Shown: piece by piece, positions 1 to 10,800 of the stretch
How positions within the stretch are numbered: position 1 is the first letter of the stretch
Layout of the letters: every line of letters starts with the position of its first letter
Source of the DNA: Cryptomeria japonica
Taxonomy: Eukaryota; Streptophyta; Pinopsida; Cupressales; Cupressaceae
Reading direction: 5' to 3'
Length of the DNA stretch: 25,000 nt
Assembly: GCF_030272615.1 (NCBI RefSeq)
Contig: NW_026729346.1
Location: forward strand, 7,501 to 32,500
Notes under the pieces: generated by a model
Told to the model about the DNA's origin: nothing
The model's input: the letters and a program-made list of their open reading frames with translations, nothing else
The model's database searches: none
Program-made: the position numbers and the translations under genes

Positions 1-1062
1 TCGCTGCGGTGGGCACCTTGGCTGGGTTGCGCGCCTTGGTGGGCACCATGCAGTGCACGAAGTCGGAGCCCGGATTGCCCCGGGCGCGCACCTCCGCCAG
101 GGTGGGCACCTTGGTGCGCACAACTTGCCTGGGCTGCGCACCAGGAAGGGCTCAAGATGGCACCCGCGTTCCGTTTTTTTCACTATCTTTCAGAACGGAA
201 ATTTTAAAATCTCGTTTTTTTTTTGCCTTTTCTGGAAATTAGTGAAGGCAGCGCATCAAAGGTGCGCAACGCTGGTGCGAACCTGGGAGCGCTCCGATGT
301 GTGCTCCAAGGTGCGGCGTGCACGAAGTCGGACCCCGGTTTGCCCCGGGTGCGCACCTCGCGTGCACCTTGGTGCGCACACCTTGGCTGGGTTGCGCGCC
401 CTGGTGGGCACCATGGTGCGCACCAAGGAGCGCTCCGAAGTGTGCTCCAAGGTGCGGCGTGCACGAAGTCGGAGCCCGGTTTGCCCCGGGTGCGCACCTC
501 GCGTGCACCTTCGCCGCGGTGGGCACCATGGCGTGCACGAAGTCGGAGCCCGGTTTGCCCCGGGTGCGCACCTCGCGTGCACCTTCGCCGGGGTGGGCAC
601 CTTGGTGTGCAGACCTTGGCTGGGTTGCGCGCCCTGGTGGGCACCATGGTGCGCACCAAGGAGCGCTCCGAAGTGTGCTCCAAGGTGCGGCCTGCACGAA
701 GTCGGAGCCCGGTTTGCCCCGGGTGTGCACCTCGGGTGGGCACCTTGGTGCGCATGCCTTGCCTGGGCTGCGCACCAGGGCGGGCTCAAGATGGCACCCG
801 CGTTCCTTTTTTTTCACTATCTTTCAAAACGGAAATTTTAAAATCTCATTTTTTTTTGCCTTTTTCTGGAAATTAGTGAAGGCAGCGCATCAAAGGTGCG
901 CACCTCGCTGCCCACCACGGTGCGCAACGCCGGTGGGCACCCGGGAGTGCTTCGAAGTGTGCTCCAAGGTGCTGCGTGCACGTTGTCGGAGCCCGGTTTG
1001 CCCCGGGTGCGCACCTCGCGTGCACCTTCGTCGGGGTGGGCACCTTGGCTGGGTTTGCCCCG

Positions 1063-1202
1063 GCTGCGCTCCGAAGCGGGGTTATTGGAGCGCCGCCTCT
1101 TTTTTTGTCGGAGCGTTTGGTGGGGTTTCTCGCATTGGCTCTTCCGAGGCCCGGTTGCCACCCTGGCGCGCACGAAGTCGGAAGTAGGGTTAATTGCCCG
1201 GG
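1063..1202. repeat. GCTCCGAAGCGGGG element, family entry
   Basis: This is a 140-150-bp module distinct from the main GC-rich words. It runs from TGCGCTCCGAAGCGGGG through a short CTCTTTTTTTGTC tract, TTTGGTGGGGTTTCTCGC and ATTGGCTCTTCC to GGTTAATTGCCCGGG. Copies lie at about 1063-1202, 1533-1683, 6563-6701, 7031-7181, 8927-9065 and 9395-9546, always in pairs with one T-rich box between the two members. The two members of a pair differ: the second carries an extra GTTGGGTGCGCTC stretch. No function is recognised. Confidence 0.8.
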
Positions 1203-2061
1203 TGCGCACCTTTGCCAGGGTGGGCACCTTACCTGGGCTGCGCACCAGGGCGGGCTCAAGATGGCACGCGCGTTCCGTTTTTTTCACTATCTTTCAAAAC
1301 GGAAATTTTAAAATCTCCTTTTTTTTTTGCCTTTTCTGGAAATTAGTGAAGGCAGCGCATCAAAGGTGCGCACCTCGCTGCCCACCTTGGTGTGCTCTGA
1401 GGTGCGCACCCGGGAGCGCTACGAAGTGTGCTCCAAGGTGCGGCGTGCACGTTGTCGGAGCCCGGTTTGCCCCGGGTGCGCACCTCGCCTGCACCTTGGC
1501 CGGGGTGGGCACCTTGGCTGGGTTTGCCCAGGGTGCGCTCCGAAGCGGGGTTACTGGAGCGCCCCCTCTTTTTTTGTCAGAGCGTTTGGTGGGGTTTCTC
1601 GCATTGGCTCTTCCCAGGCCCGGTTGTTGGGTGCGCTCCCACCCTGGCGCGCGCGAAGTTGGAAGTTGGGTTAATTGCCCGGGCGCGCACCTTCGCCAGG
1701 GTGGGCACCTTGGTGCGCACACCTTGGCTGGGCTGCGCACCAGGGCGGGCTCAAGATGGCACCAGCATTCCCTTTTTCTCACTATCTTTCAAAACGGAAA
1801 TTTTAAAATCTCGTTTTTTTTTTGCCTTTTATGGAAATTAGTGAAGGCATCGCATCAAAGGTGCGCACCTCGCTGCCCACCTTGGTGTGCTCCGAGGTGC
1901 CCACCACGGTGCGCAACGCCGGTGCGAACCCGGGAGCGCCCCGATGTGTGCTCCAAGGTGCGGCGTGCACGAAGTCGGACCCCGGTTTGCCCCGGGTGCG
2001 CACCTCGCGTGCACCTTGGTGCGCACACCTTGGCTGGGTTGCGCGGCCTGGTGGGCACCAT

Positions 2062-2760
2062 GGTGCGCACCAAGGAGCGCTCCGAAGTGTGCTCCAAGGT
2101 GCGGCGTGCACGAAGTCGGAGCCCGGTTTGCCCCGGGTACGCACCTTCGCCGGGGTGGGCACCTCGGCTGGGTTGCGCGCCCTGGTGCGCACCAAGGAGC
2201 GCTCCGAAGTGTGCTCCAAGGTGCGGCGTGCACGAAGTCGGAGCCCGGTTTGCCCCGGGTGCGCACCTCGCGTGCACCTTCGGCGGGGTTGCGCGCCCTG
2301 GTGGGCACCATGGTGCGCACCAAGGAGCGCTCCGAAGTGTGCTCCAAGGTGCGGCGTGCACGAAGTCGGAGCCCGGTTTGCCCCGGGTGCGCACCTCGCG
2401 TGCACCTTCGGCGGGGTTGCGCGCCCTGGTGGGCACCATGGTGCGCACCAAGGAGCGCTCCGAAGTGTGCTCCAAGGTGCGGCGTGCACGAAGTCGGAGC
2501 CCGGTTTGCCCCGGGTGCGCACCTCGCGTGCACCTTCGCCGCGGTGGGCACCATGGCGTGCACGAAGTCGGAGCCCGGTTTGCCCCGGGTGCGCACCTCG
2601 CGTGCACCTTCGCCGGGGTGGGCACCTCGGCTGGGTTGCGCGCCCTGGTGCGCACCAAGGAGCGCTCCGAAGTGTGCTCCAAGGTGCGGCGTGCACGAAG
2701 TCGGAGCCCGGTTTGCCCCGGGTGCGCACCTCGCGTGCACCTTCGCCAGGGTGGGCACCT
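2062..2760. repeat. Tandem 122-128-bp GC-rich modules
   Basis: GGTGCGCACCAAGGAGCGC starts modules at 2062, 2184, 2312, 2440 and 2647, with 122-128 bp between neighbouring full modules. Modules alternate between a CGCCGGGGTGGGCACC and a CGGCGGGGTTGCGC joining sequence. The corresponding array in the second higher-order copy begins at 9925 and ends near 10,690. It carries an extra short module around 10,140-10,200, which accounts for most of the 73-bp length difference between the copies. Confidence 0.8.
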
Positions 2761-3570
2761 CGGTGCGCACACCTTCTCAATGTTTTCTTGCCTTTTCTGG
2801 AAATTGGTGAAGGCAGCGCATCAAAGGTGCGCACCTCGGTGTGCTCCGAGGTGCGAACCCGAGAGCGCTCCGAGGTGCCCACGAAGTCGAAAGTCGGGTT
2901 AATTGCATTGTTTTCCCCGGGTGCGCTCCGAGGTGCGCAACATCGGCGCGCACCAAGGAGGGCTCCGAAGTGTGCTCCAAGGTGCGCACGATGGCGTGCA
3001 CCTCTGGTGCGCACGATTCGGAGCTCGGTTTGACCGGGGTGCGCACACCTTGGCTGGGTTGCGCACCTTTTGTGCGCTCCAAGGTGCGCACGAAGTCGGA
3101 GCTCGGTTTGCCCCGGGTGCGCACCTTCGCCAGGGTGCGCACCTTGATGCGCACGCCTTGGCTGGGCTGCGCACCTTGGTGGGCGCCATGGTGCGCACCT
3201 TTCGTGCGCTCCAAGGTGCGCACGAAGTCGGAGCTCGGTTTGCCCCGGGTGCGCACCTTGGTGGGCGCCATGGTGCACTCCGAGGTGCCCAAGATTGGTG
3301 CGCACCAAGGAGCGCTCCGAAGTGCGCTCCAAGGTGCGCGCGAAGTCGAAAGTTGGGTTAATTGTCCGGTTTGCCTCGGGTGCGCACCTTGCGTGCACCT
3401 TCGCCAGGGTGGGCGCCTTGGTGCGCACACCTTGGCTGGGCTGCGCACACCTTGGCACCCGCGTTTCCTTCATTTTAAATTTTTTTTTTTTACAATCTCT
3501 CAAGTGGGAAATTCTATAATCTCAACTTTTTTTGCCTTTTCAGGAAACTTTTGAATGGAGCGCATCATTG

Positions 3571-3980
3571 GTGCGCTCCGAAGTGTGCTCCAAAGCTCTC
3601 TCCAGCTGCGTGCACCTGCCCCGGCCGCGCACCCGGCCCCGCCCAGCTTCGCTCACCTGTCCCGGGCGTCTGGTGCGGAACCTTAGAGTAAGAAACATCA
3701 CCGTGCACCTTGGCCAACGTGCGCGACTCGACCGAGCGCGCACTGGCCGAGGTGCACACCGATTTCACCTGGGTGCGCGCGCAGCACCTCGGGCGCACCG
3801 GGGTGCGCGCACAACGCCCGGGTTGCACCGTGGCCTGTGTGCTCGGGGCGCCTCGGGTGCGCGCTCGGTGTCGCCCCCCGCGCGCGCGGTAGTGCGGGCA
3901 GCGCACCCCGGCCCGGCCCGGCCCCGACGAGAACGCAAACGGGCAAAAGGTTTATTCAAATAGCATTGCGATGCCCGGCG
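3571..3980. other. CpG-rich tract downstream of 5S copy 1
   Basis: This is a very CpG-rich stretch without the regular modules of the preceding array. It includes a CCGCGCACCCGGCCCCGCCC segment and one AT-richer island (CTTAGAGTAAGAAACATC). It lies beyond the 3' end of the 5S gene. Apart from scattered GTGCGC and GTGCAC words I see no repeat, RNA gene or coding region. The second copy is at about 11,508-11,916 and is one base shorter in the CCCCC run near 11,812. Confidence 0.6.
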
Positions 3981-3993
3981 AAAAACTAAAAAA
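3981..3993 (-). terminator. Pol III terminator of 5S copy 1
   Basis: Immediately after the 3' end of the 5S gene the minus strand reads TTTTTT, then AG, then TTTTT. A run of four or more T directly after the coding end is the standard Pol III terminator. The second run could act as a back-up. Confidence 0.9.
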
Positions 3994-4111
3994 GGGTGCA
4001 ACACCGGGACTTCCCGGGAGGTCACCCATCCCAGTACTACTTCGGCCCAAGCGCGCTTAACTGCGGAGTTCTGATGGGATCCGGTGCACTAACGCTGGTA
4101 TGATCGCACCC
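3994..4111 (-). rRNA. 5S rRNA: 5S ribosomal RNA gene, copy 1
   Basis: Read on the minus strand, this 118-nt segment begins GGGTGCGATCATACC and ends GGTGTTGCACCC, the two ends that pair as helix I of land-plant 5S rRNA. The internal Pol III control region is present: box A around AGTTAAGCGCGC, the intermediate element around GTAGTAC, and box C around GGATGGGTGACC. The product is the 5S component of the large ribosomal subunit. There is no internal break. Copy 1 differs from copy 2 only at transcript position 70 (plus-strand 4042, t here and c at 11978), giving CCGAAGTAG instead of CCGGAGTAG in the intermediate element. From memory G is the usual plant base there, so this copy may be a variant with altered promoter or RNA function. 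The gene is transcribed opposite to the Pol I-like promoters near 15-19 kb. Confidence 0.97.
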
Positions 4112-4140
4112 GTTATGAGCTTGTCGCAGTGTGTACTTAG
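4112..4140 (-). promoter_or_regulatory. 5' flank of 5S copy 1 with TATA-like box
   Basis: Plant 5S genes usually carry a TATA-like box near -28 and a C at -1. On the minus strand there is TAAGTA at -28 to -23 (plus-strand 4134-4139) and C at -1. The box is a weak match, so the assignment rests mainly on position. Confidence 0.55.
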
Positions 4141-4510
4141 CAAACCGCGACCCACGTGCGAATCCACCCCGGCCACCCACCCCCGTCGAGGTGCACACCC
4201 TCCCTCGCGAAGTGCGCCCCGTTCGCCAAGTGTGAGCCCTGCCCGGGTGCGCGCACCTTGCTAGGGCGTCGGGTGTGCACCCGGCCCGGCCTACGTGCGT
4301 GCACCTGTAGGGGGCGTCGTGTGCGTGCAGTGTCCCGTCTGCAACGCGGTGCCCACACACCACCTCGGGCGCAACGACCTGCGCTCACATGTGGGCCGAG
4401 TGCACCTTGGTGCATGTTCGGGGCGCCTCGGGTGCACGCTCGATCTTGCCCCGGTGCACCAAGGCGCTCGGTTTGCCCCGGGTGCGCACTTGGTGCAAGG
4501 TGGGCACCCA
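4141..4510. other. GC-rich spacer upstream of 5S copy 1
   Basis: This is single-copy-looking GC-rich sequence within the unit, carrying scattered GTGCAC and GTGCGC words. It ends at GGTGGGCACCC, where the composition turns A-rich. No gene is recognised. A short frame here contains two Cys-x2-Cys and His residues but is judged a coincidence. The second copy is at about 12,077-12,446. Confidence 0.6.
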
Positions 4511-4865
4511 AAATAGGGATCAAGCACCAAAACACAAGTTTCGGGATGCAAAATGGGACCCAAGGACCACAAATGCGTTCCAAGACCCATGATGGGTCCA
4601 CGAGAACAAAAATGTGTTCCGAGACTTAATAAACAAATATTGGGTTTTAGGAGAAGAAACATGCTCTGATGCCCAAAACGAGAATCGACCCCGAAAAGGC
4701 CACAGGCCAAAAGTGGGATGCGAGACAAAAAAAAATGGGACCCGAGGACCAAAATTGGGTTCCCAGGTCGAAGACAGGGCAACCGGACAAGAAACGACCT
4801 CTAAGGCTCGAAATGAGTCCCGACGACTAAAACTTGACAAGAAGCACCCATCAGGCACCCAACTC
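4511..4865. repeat. Degenerate A-rich repeat zone, copy 1
   Basis: The sequence is made of loosely repeated words such as ATGGGACCCRAGGACCAAAA, GTTCCAAGACC and GGGATGCGAGAC, spaced roughly 30-40 bp apart and too diverged for a firm period. Composition changes sharply on both sides. The second copy is at about 12,447-12,801. Confidence 0.6.
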
Positions 4866-5365
4866 GACACCCATGGGATGCCGACCCACCCGGGCTTCCA
4901 CCTAGCACACCTTGGCACCCACCCACCCTCGCACCCAACCTCGCACCCAACTTAGCACCTTTGAACCCACATTGGCACTCACCCTGACCCTGGCACCTTG
5001 GAACCCACATTGGCACTCACCTTGACCCTGGCACCCACCTTTGCACTCACCTTGGGACCCACCCTGGCTCCCACCTCGGCACCCACCCAGACACCCACCT
5101 TGGTTCCTTGGCACCCACCTTGGATCCTTGGCACCCACCCCGACACCCACCTTGGCACGCAACTTGGCTACTTGCCACCCACCTTGGCTCCTTGACGCCC
5201 ACCCCGACAACCACCCCGTGACCTACCCTGGCTAGGGTTGGTGCACACCCACCCTGGTGCCCACCTTGGCACCCACCCTATGACCCACCTTGGCACGCAC
5301 CTTAGTACCCACCCCGTTACCCACCCTAGGACCCACCCCGTGACCCACCTTGGCCAGGGTGGGTG
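4866..5365. repeat. C-rich CACCCACCTTGG minisatellite, copy 1 (truncated)
   Basis: This is a degenerate tandem array of 10-12-bp words around CACCCACCTTGGCACC, with variants CACCCCGTGACC and CACCCTAGCACC. The plus strand is C-rich and the minus strand carries repeated GG and GGG runs. It stops abruptly at 5365, while the other copy continues for about another 1.2 kb, so this one was cut by the duplication event. Confidence 0.9.
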
Positions 5366-5377
5366 CCTTGGTGCGCA
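5354..5377. other. Duplication junction at a half palindrome
   Basis: Bases 5354-5365 are CCAGGGTGGGTG, the left half of the intact 24-bp palindrome at 13290-13313. From 5366 the sequence switches to CCTTGGTGCGCACAACTTG, which belongs to the GC-rich array (compare 110-126). The switch falls exactly at the dyad. The array side also carries CAGGGTGGG just before the same CCTTGG, so the two parents share 9 bp at the joint. Confidence 0.8.
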
Positions 5378-7864
5378 CAACTTGCCTGGGCTGCACACCA
5401 GGGCGGGCTCAAGATGGCACCCGCGTTCCGTTTTTTTCACTATCTTTCAAAACGGAAATTTTAAAATCTCATTTTTTTCTTTTTTTTGCCTTTTCTGGAA
5501 ATTAGTGAAGGCAGCGCATCAAAGGTGCGCAATGCTGGTGCGAACCCGGGAGCGCTCCGATGTGTGCTCCAAGGTGCGGCGTGCACGAAGTCCGAGCCCG
5601 GTTTGCCCCGGGTGCGCACCTCGCGTGCACCTTCGCCGGGGTGAGCACCTTGGCTGGGTTGCGCGCCCTGGTGCGTACCAAGGAGCGCTCTGAAGTGTGC
5701 TCCAAGGTGCGGCGTGCACGAAGTCGGAGCCCGGTTTGCCCCGGGTGTGCACCTCGGGTGCGCACCTCGCGTGCACCTTCGCTGCGGTGGGCACCTTGGC
5801 TGGGTTGCGCGCCTTGGTGGGCACCATGCAGTGCACGAAGTCGGAGCCCGGTTTGCCCCGGGCGCGCACCTCCGCCAGGGTGGGCACCTTGGTGCGCACA
5901 ACTTGCCTGGGCTGCGCATCAGGAAGGGCTCAAGATGGCACCCGCGTTCCGTTTTTTTCACTATCTTTCAGAACGGAAATTTTAAAATATCGTTTTTTTT
6001 TGCCTTTTCTGGAAATTAGTGAAGGCAGCGCATCAAAGGTGCGCAACGCTGGTGCGAACCTGGGAGCGCTCCGATGTGTGCTCCAAGGTGCGGCGTGCAC
6101 GAAGTCGGAGCCCGGTTTGCCTCGGGTGCGCCCTGGTGGGCACCATGGTGCGCACCAAGGAGCGCTCCGAAGTGTGCTCCAAGGTGCGGCCTGCACGAAG
6201 TCGGAGCCCGGTTTGCCCCGGGTGTGCACCTCGGGTGGGCACCTTGGTGCGCATGCCTTGCCTGGGCTGCGCACCAGGGCGGGCTCAAGATGGCACCCGC
6301 GTTCCTTTTTTTTCACTATCTTTCAAAACGGAAATTTTAAAATCTCATTTTTTTTTGCCTTTTTCTGGAAATTAGTGAAGGCAGCGCATCAAAGGTGCGC
6401 ACCTCGCTGCCCACCACGGTGCGCAACGCCGGTGGGCACCCGGGAGTGCTTCGAAGTGTGCTCCAAGGTGCTGCGTGCACGTTGTCGGAGCCCGGTTTGC
6501 CCCGGGTGCGCACCTCGCGTGCACCTTCGTCGGGGTGGGCACCTTGGCTTGGTTTGCCCCGGCTGCGCTCCGAAGCGGGGTTATTGGAGCGCCGCCTCTT
6601 TTTTTGTCGGAGCGTTTGGTGGGGTTTCTCGCATTGGCTCTTCCGAGGCCCGGTTGCCACCCTGGCGCGCACGAAGTCGGAAGTAGGGTTAATTGCCCGG
6701 GTGCGCACCTTTGCCAGGGTGGCACCTTACCTGGGCTGCGCACCAGGGCGGGCTCAAGATGGCACGCGCGTTCCGTTTTTTTCACTATCTTTCAAAACGG
6801 AAATTTTAAAATCTCCTTTTTTTTTTGCCTTTTCTGGAAATTAGTGAAGGCAGCGCATCAAAGGTGCGCACCTCGCTGCCCACCTTGGTGTGCTCTGAGG
6901 TGCGCACCCGGGAGCGCTACGAAGTGTGCTCCAAGGTGCGGCGTGCACGTTGTCGGAGCCCGGTTTGCCCCGGGTGCGCACCTCGCCTGCACCTTGGCCG
7001 GGGTGGGCACCTTGGCTGGGTTTGCCCAGGGTGCGCTCCGAAGCGGGGTTACTGGAGCGCCCCCTCTTTTTTTGTCAGAGAGTTTGGTGGGGTTTCTCGC
7101 ATTGGCTCTTCCCAGGCCCGGTTGTTGGGTGCGCTCCCACCCTGGCGCGCGCGAAGTTGGAAGTTGGGTTAATTGCCCGGGCGCGCACCTTCGCCAGGGT
7201 GGGCACCTTGGTGCGCAAACCTTGGCTGGGCTGCGCACCAGGGCGGGCTCAAGATGGCACCAGCATTCCCTTTTTCTCACTATCTTTCAAAACGGAAATT
7301 TTAAAATCTCGTTTTTTTTTTGCCTTTTATGGAAATTAGTGAAGGCATCGCATCAAAGGTGCGCACCTCGCTGCCCACCTTGGTGTGCTCCGAGGTGCCC
7401 ACCACGGTGCGCAACGCCGGTGCGAACCCGGGAGCGCCCCGATGTGTGCTCCAAGGTGCGGCGTGCACGAAGTCGGACCCCGGTTTGCCCCGGGTGCGCA
7501 CCTCGCGTGCACCTTGGTGCGCACACCTTGGCTGGGTTGCGCGGCCTGGTGGGCACCATGGTGCGCACCAAGGAGCGCTCCGAAGTGTGCTCCAAGGTGC
7601 GGCGTGCACGAAGTCGGAGCCCGGTTTGCCCCGGGTGCGCACCTTCGCCGCGGTGGGCACCATGGCGTGCACGAAGTCGGAGCCCGGTTTGCCCCGGGTG
7701 CGCACCTCGCGTGCACCTTCGCCGGGGTGGGCACCTCGGCTGGGTTGCGCGCCCTGGTGCGCACCAAGGAGCGCTCTGAAGTGTGCTCCAAGGTGCGGCG
7801 TGCACGAAGTCGGAGCCCGGTTTGCCCCGGGTGTGCACCTCGGGTGCGCACCTCGCGTGCACCT
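5366..7864. repeat. GC-rich array, intermediate partial copy
   Basis: This third copy of the GC-rich array has no 5S gene of its own. Bases 5690-7775 and the sequence from 7776 onward are tandem copies offset by 2,086 bp (5779 aligns with 7865). Within it, relative to the other copies, about 278 bp are missing near 6120-6140, where GGGTGCGCCCTGGTGGGC joins two module parts. T-rich boxes lie at 5425-5525, 5946-6039, 6301-6395, 6770-6864 and 7265-7359. Confidence 0.85.
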
Positions 7865-10800
7865 TCGCTGCGGTGGGCACCTTGGCTGGGTTGCGCGCCT
7901 TGGTGGGCACCATGCAGTGCACGAAGTCGGAGCCCGGATTGCCCCGGGCGCGCACCTCCGCCAGGGTGGGCACCTTGGTGCGCACAACTTGCCTGGGCTG
8001 CGCACCAGGAAGGGCTCAAGATGGCACCCGCGTTCCGTTTTTTTCACTATCTTTCAGAACGGAAATTTTAAAATCTCGTTTTTTTTTGCCTTTTCTTGAA
8101 ATTAGTGAAGGCAGCGCATCAAAGGTGCGCAACGCTGGTGCGAACCTGGGAGCGCTCCGATGTGTGCTCCAAGGTGCGGCGTGCACGAAGTCGGACCCCG
8201 GTTTGCCCCGGGTGCGCACCTCGCGTGCACCTTGGTGCGCACACCTTGGCTGGGTTGCGCGCCCTGGTGGGCACCATGGTGCGCACCAAGGAGCGCTCCG
8301 AAGTGTGCTCCAAGGTGCGGCGTGCACGAAGTCGGAGCCCGGTTTGCCCCGGGTGCGCACCTCGCGTGCACCTTCGCCGCGGTGGGCACCATGGCGTGCA
8401 CGAAGTCGGAGCCCGGTTTGCCCCGGGTGCGCACCTCGCGTGCACCTTCGCCGGGGTGGGCACCTTGGTGTGCAGACCTTGGCTGGGTTGCGCGCCCTGG
8501 TGGGCACCATGGTGCGCACCAAGGAGCGCTCCGAAGTGTGCTCCAAGGTGCGGCCTGCACGAAGTCGGAGCCCGGTTTGCCCCGGGTGTGCACCTCGGGT
8601 GGGCACCTTGGTGCGCATGCCTTGCCTGGGCTGCGCACCAGGGCGGGCTCAAGATGGCACCCGCGTTCCTTTTTTTTCACTATCTTTCAAAACGGAAATT
8701 TTAAAATCTCATTTTTTTTTGCCTTTTTCTGGAAATTAGTGAAGGCAGCGCATCAAAGGTGCGCACCTCGCTGCCCACCACGGTGCGCAACGCCGGTGGG
8801 CACCCGGGAGTGCTTCGAAGTGTGCTCCAAGGTGCTGCGTGCACGTTGTCGGAGCCCGGTTTGCCCCGGGTGCGCACCTCGCGTGCACCTTCGTCGGGGT
8901 GGGCACCTTGGCTGGGTTTGCCCCGGCTGCGCTCCGAAGCGGGGTTATTGGAGCGCCGCCTCTTTTTTTGTCGGAGCGTTTGGTGGGGTTTCTCGCATTG
9001 GCTCTTCCGAGGCCCGGTTGCCACCCTGGCGCGCACGAAGTCGGAAGTAGGGTTAATTGCCCGGGTGCGCACCTTTGCCAGGGTGGGCACCTTACCTGGG
9101 CTGCGCACCAGGGCGGGCTCAAGATGGCACGCGCGTTCCGTTTTTTTCACTATCTTTCAAAACGGAAATTTTAAAATCTCCTTTTTTTTTTGCCTTTTCT
9201 GGAAATTAGTGAAGGCAGCGCATCAAAGGTGCGCACCTCGCTGCCCACCTTGGTGTGCTCTGAGGTGCGCACCCGGGAGCGCTACGAAGTGTGCTCCAAG
9301 GTGCGGCGTGCACGTTGTCGGAGCCCGGTTTGCCCCGGGTGCGCACCTCGCCTGCACCTTGGCCGGGGTGGGCACCTTGGCTGGGTTTGCCCAGGGTGCG
9401 CTCCGAAGCGGGGTTACTGGAGCGCCCCCTCTTTTTTTGTCAGAGCGTTTGGTGGGGTTTCTCGCATTGGCTCTTCCCAGGCCCGGTTGTTGGGTGCGCT
9501 CCCACCCTGGCGCGCGCGAAGTTGGAAGTTGGATTAATTGCCCGGGCGCGCACCTTCGCCAGGGTGGGCACCTTGGTGCGCACACCTTGGCTGGGCTGCG
9601 CACCAGGGCGGGCTCAAGATGGCACCAGCATTCCCTTTTTCTCACTATCTTTCAAAACGGAAATTTTAAAATCTCGTTTTTTTTTTGCCTTTTATGGAAA
9701 TTAGTGAAGGCATCGCATCAAAGGTGCGCACCTCGCTGCCCACCTTGGTGTGCTCCGAGGTGCCCACCACGGTGCGCAACGCCGGTGCGAACCCGGGAGC
9801 GCCCCGATGTGTGCTCCAAGGTGCGGCGTGCACGAAGTCGGACCCCGGTTTGCCCCGGGTGCGCACCTCGCGTGCACCTTGGTGCGCACACCTTGGCTGG
9901 GTTGCGCGGCCTGGTGGGCACCATGGTGCGCACCAAGGAGCGCTCCGAAGTGTGCTCCAAGGTGCGGCGTGCACGAAGTCGGAGCCCGGTTTGCCCCGGG
10001 TACGCACCTCGCGTGCACCTTCGCCGGGGTGGGCACCTCGGCTGGGTTGCGCGCCCTGGTGCGCACCAAGGAGCGCTCCGAAGTGTGCTCCAAGGTGCGG
10101 CGTGCACGAAGTCGGAGCCCGGTTTGCCCCGGGTGCGCACCTTCGCCGCGGTGCGCACCATGGCGTGCACGAAGTCGGAGCCCGGTTTGCCCCGGGTGCG
10201 CACCTCGCGTGCACCTTCGGCGGGGTTGCGCGCCCTGGTGGGCACCATGGTGCGCACCAAGGAGCGCTCCGAAGTGTGCTCCAAGGTGCGGCGTGCACGA
10301 AGTCGGAGCCCGGTTTGCCCCGGGTGCGCACCTCGCGTGCACCTTCGGCGGGGTTGCGCGCCCTGGTGGGCACCATGGTGCGCACCAAGGAGCGCTCCGA
10401 AGTGTGCTCCAAGGTGCGGCGTGCACGAAGTCGGAGCCCGGTTTGCCCCGGGTGCGCACCTCGCGTGCACCTTCGCCGCGGTGGGCACCATGGCGTGCAC
10501 GAAGTCGGAGCCCGGTTTGCCCCGGGTGCGCACCTCGCGTGCACCTTCGCCGGGGTGGGCACCTCGGCTGGGTTGCGCGCCCTGGTGCGCACCAAGGAGC
10601 GCTCCGAAGTGTGCTCCAAGGTGCGGCGTGCACGAAGTCGGAGCCCGGTTTGCCCCGGGTGCGCACCTCGCGTGCACCTTCGCCAGGGTGGGCACCTCGG
10701 TGCGCACACCTTCTCAATGTTTTCTTGCCTTTTCTGGAAATTGGTGAAGGCAGCGCATCAAAGGTGCGCACCTCGGTGTGCTCCGAGGTGCGAACCCGAG

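Larger units (their letters stand above)
1..3461. repeat. GC-rich GGTGCGCACC-based repeat array, first block
   Basis: This array is built from short GC-rich words: GGTGCGCACC (a perfect 10-bp palindrome), GTGGGCACC, GTGCACCTTCG, GAGCGCTCCGAAG and CCCGGTTTGCCCCGGG. They combine into modules of roughly 120-130 bp, which are grouped into blocks of 470-630 bp separated by T-rich boxes. The array is nearly free of stop codons on both strands, so long open frames occur in all frames. They overlap each other on both strands and repeat the same low-complexity peptides, so I do not call them genes. The array continues past the left edge of the window. Position 1 aligns with 5779 and with 7865. Confidence 0.9.
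168..3570. repeat. T-rich boxes, first block (six copies)
   Basis: A ~95-bp AT-rich element interrupts the GC-rich array at 168-262, 802-896, 1272-1366 and 1767-1861. A shortened copy lies at about 2774-2827 and a diverged copy at about 3462-3570. In order, a full box has TTCCGTTTT, a 14-nt spacer, AAAACGGAA (a 9-bp inverted repeat), the palindrome ATTTTAAAAT, a run of 8-10 T, then GCCTTTTCTGGAAATTAG and GAAGGCAGCGCATCAAAGG. Some copies have AGAACGGAA, which would leave a U-G wobble in RNA; others have lost the G of the left arm. The role is unknown. The box could be an easily unwound island, a matrix-attachment or replication element, or simply a hitch-hiking segment. Confidence 0.85.

Noticed and set aside
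896-2902. Very long open reading frames on both strands (for example 668 codons here, and a 579-codon one on the minus strand at 9701-11440)
   Set aside because: They overlap each other in several frames on both strands, consist of the same low-complexity repeat peptides, and follow the GC-rich tandem modules, which simply lack stop codons. No domain is recognisable.
3520-3545. Pyrimidine tract followed by CTTTTTTTGCCTTTTCAGG, resembling a 3' splice site
   Set aside because: It is the diverged form of the T-rich box. The other copies read CTGG, and there is no exon or donor site nearby.
4295-4516. A short plus-strand frame with CPVC and later SHVGRVH, resembling a C2H2 zinc finger (second copy at 12231-12452)
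   Set aside because: The spacing is not a clean zinc finger and there is no continuation into a larger protein. The surrounding peptide is the usual spacer translation, so a chance match in GC-rich sequence is more likely than a retrotransposon remnant.
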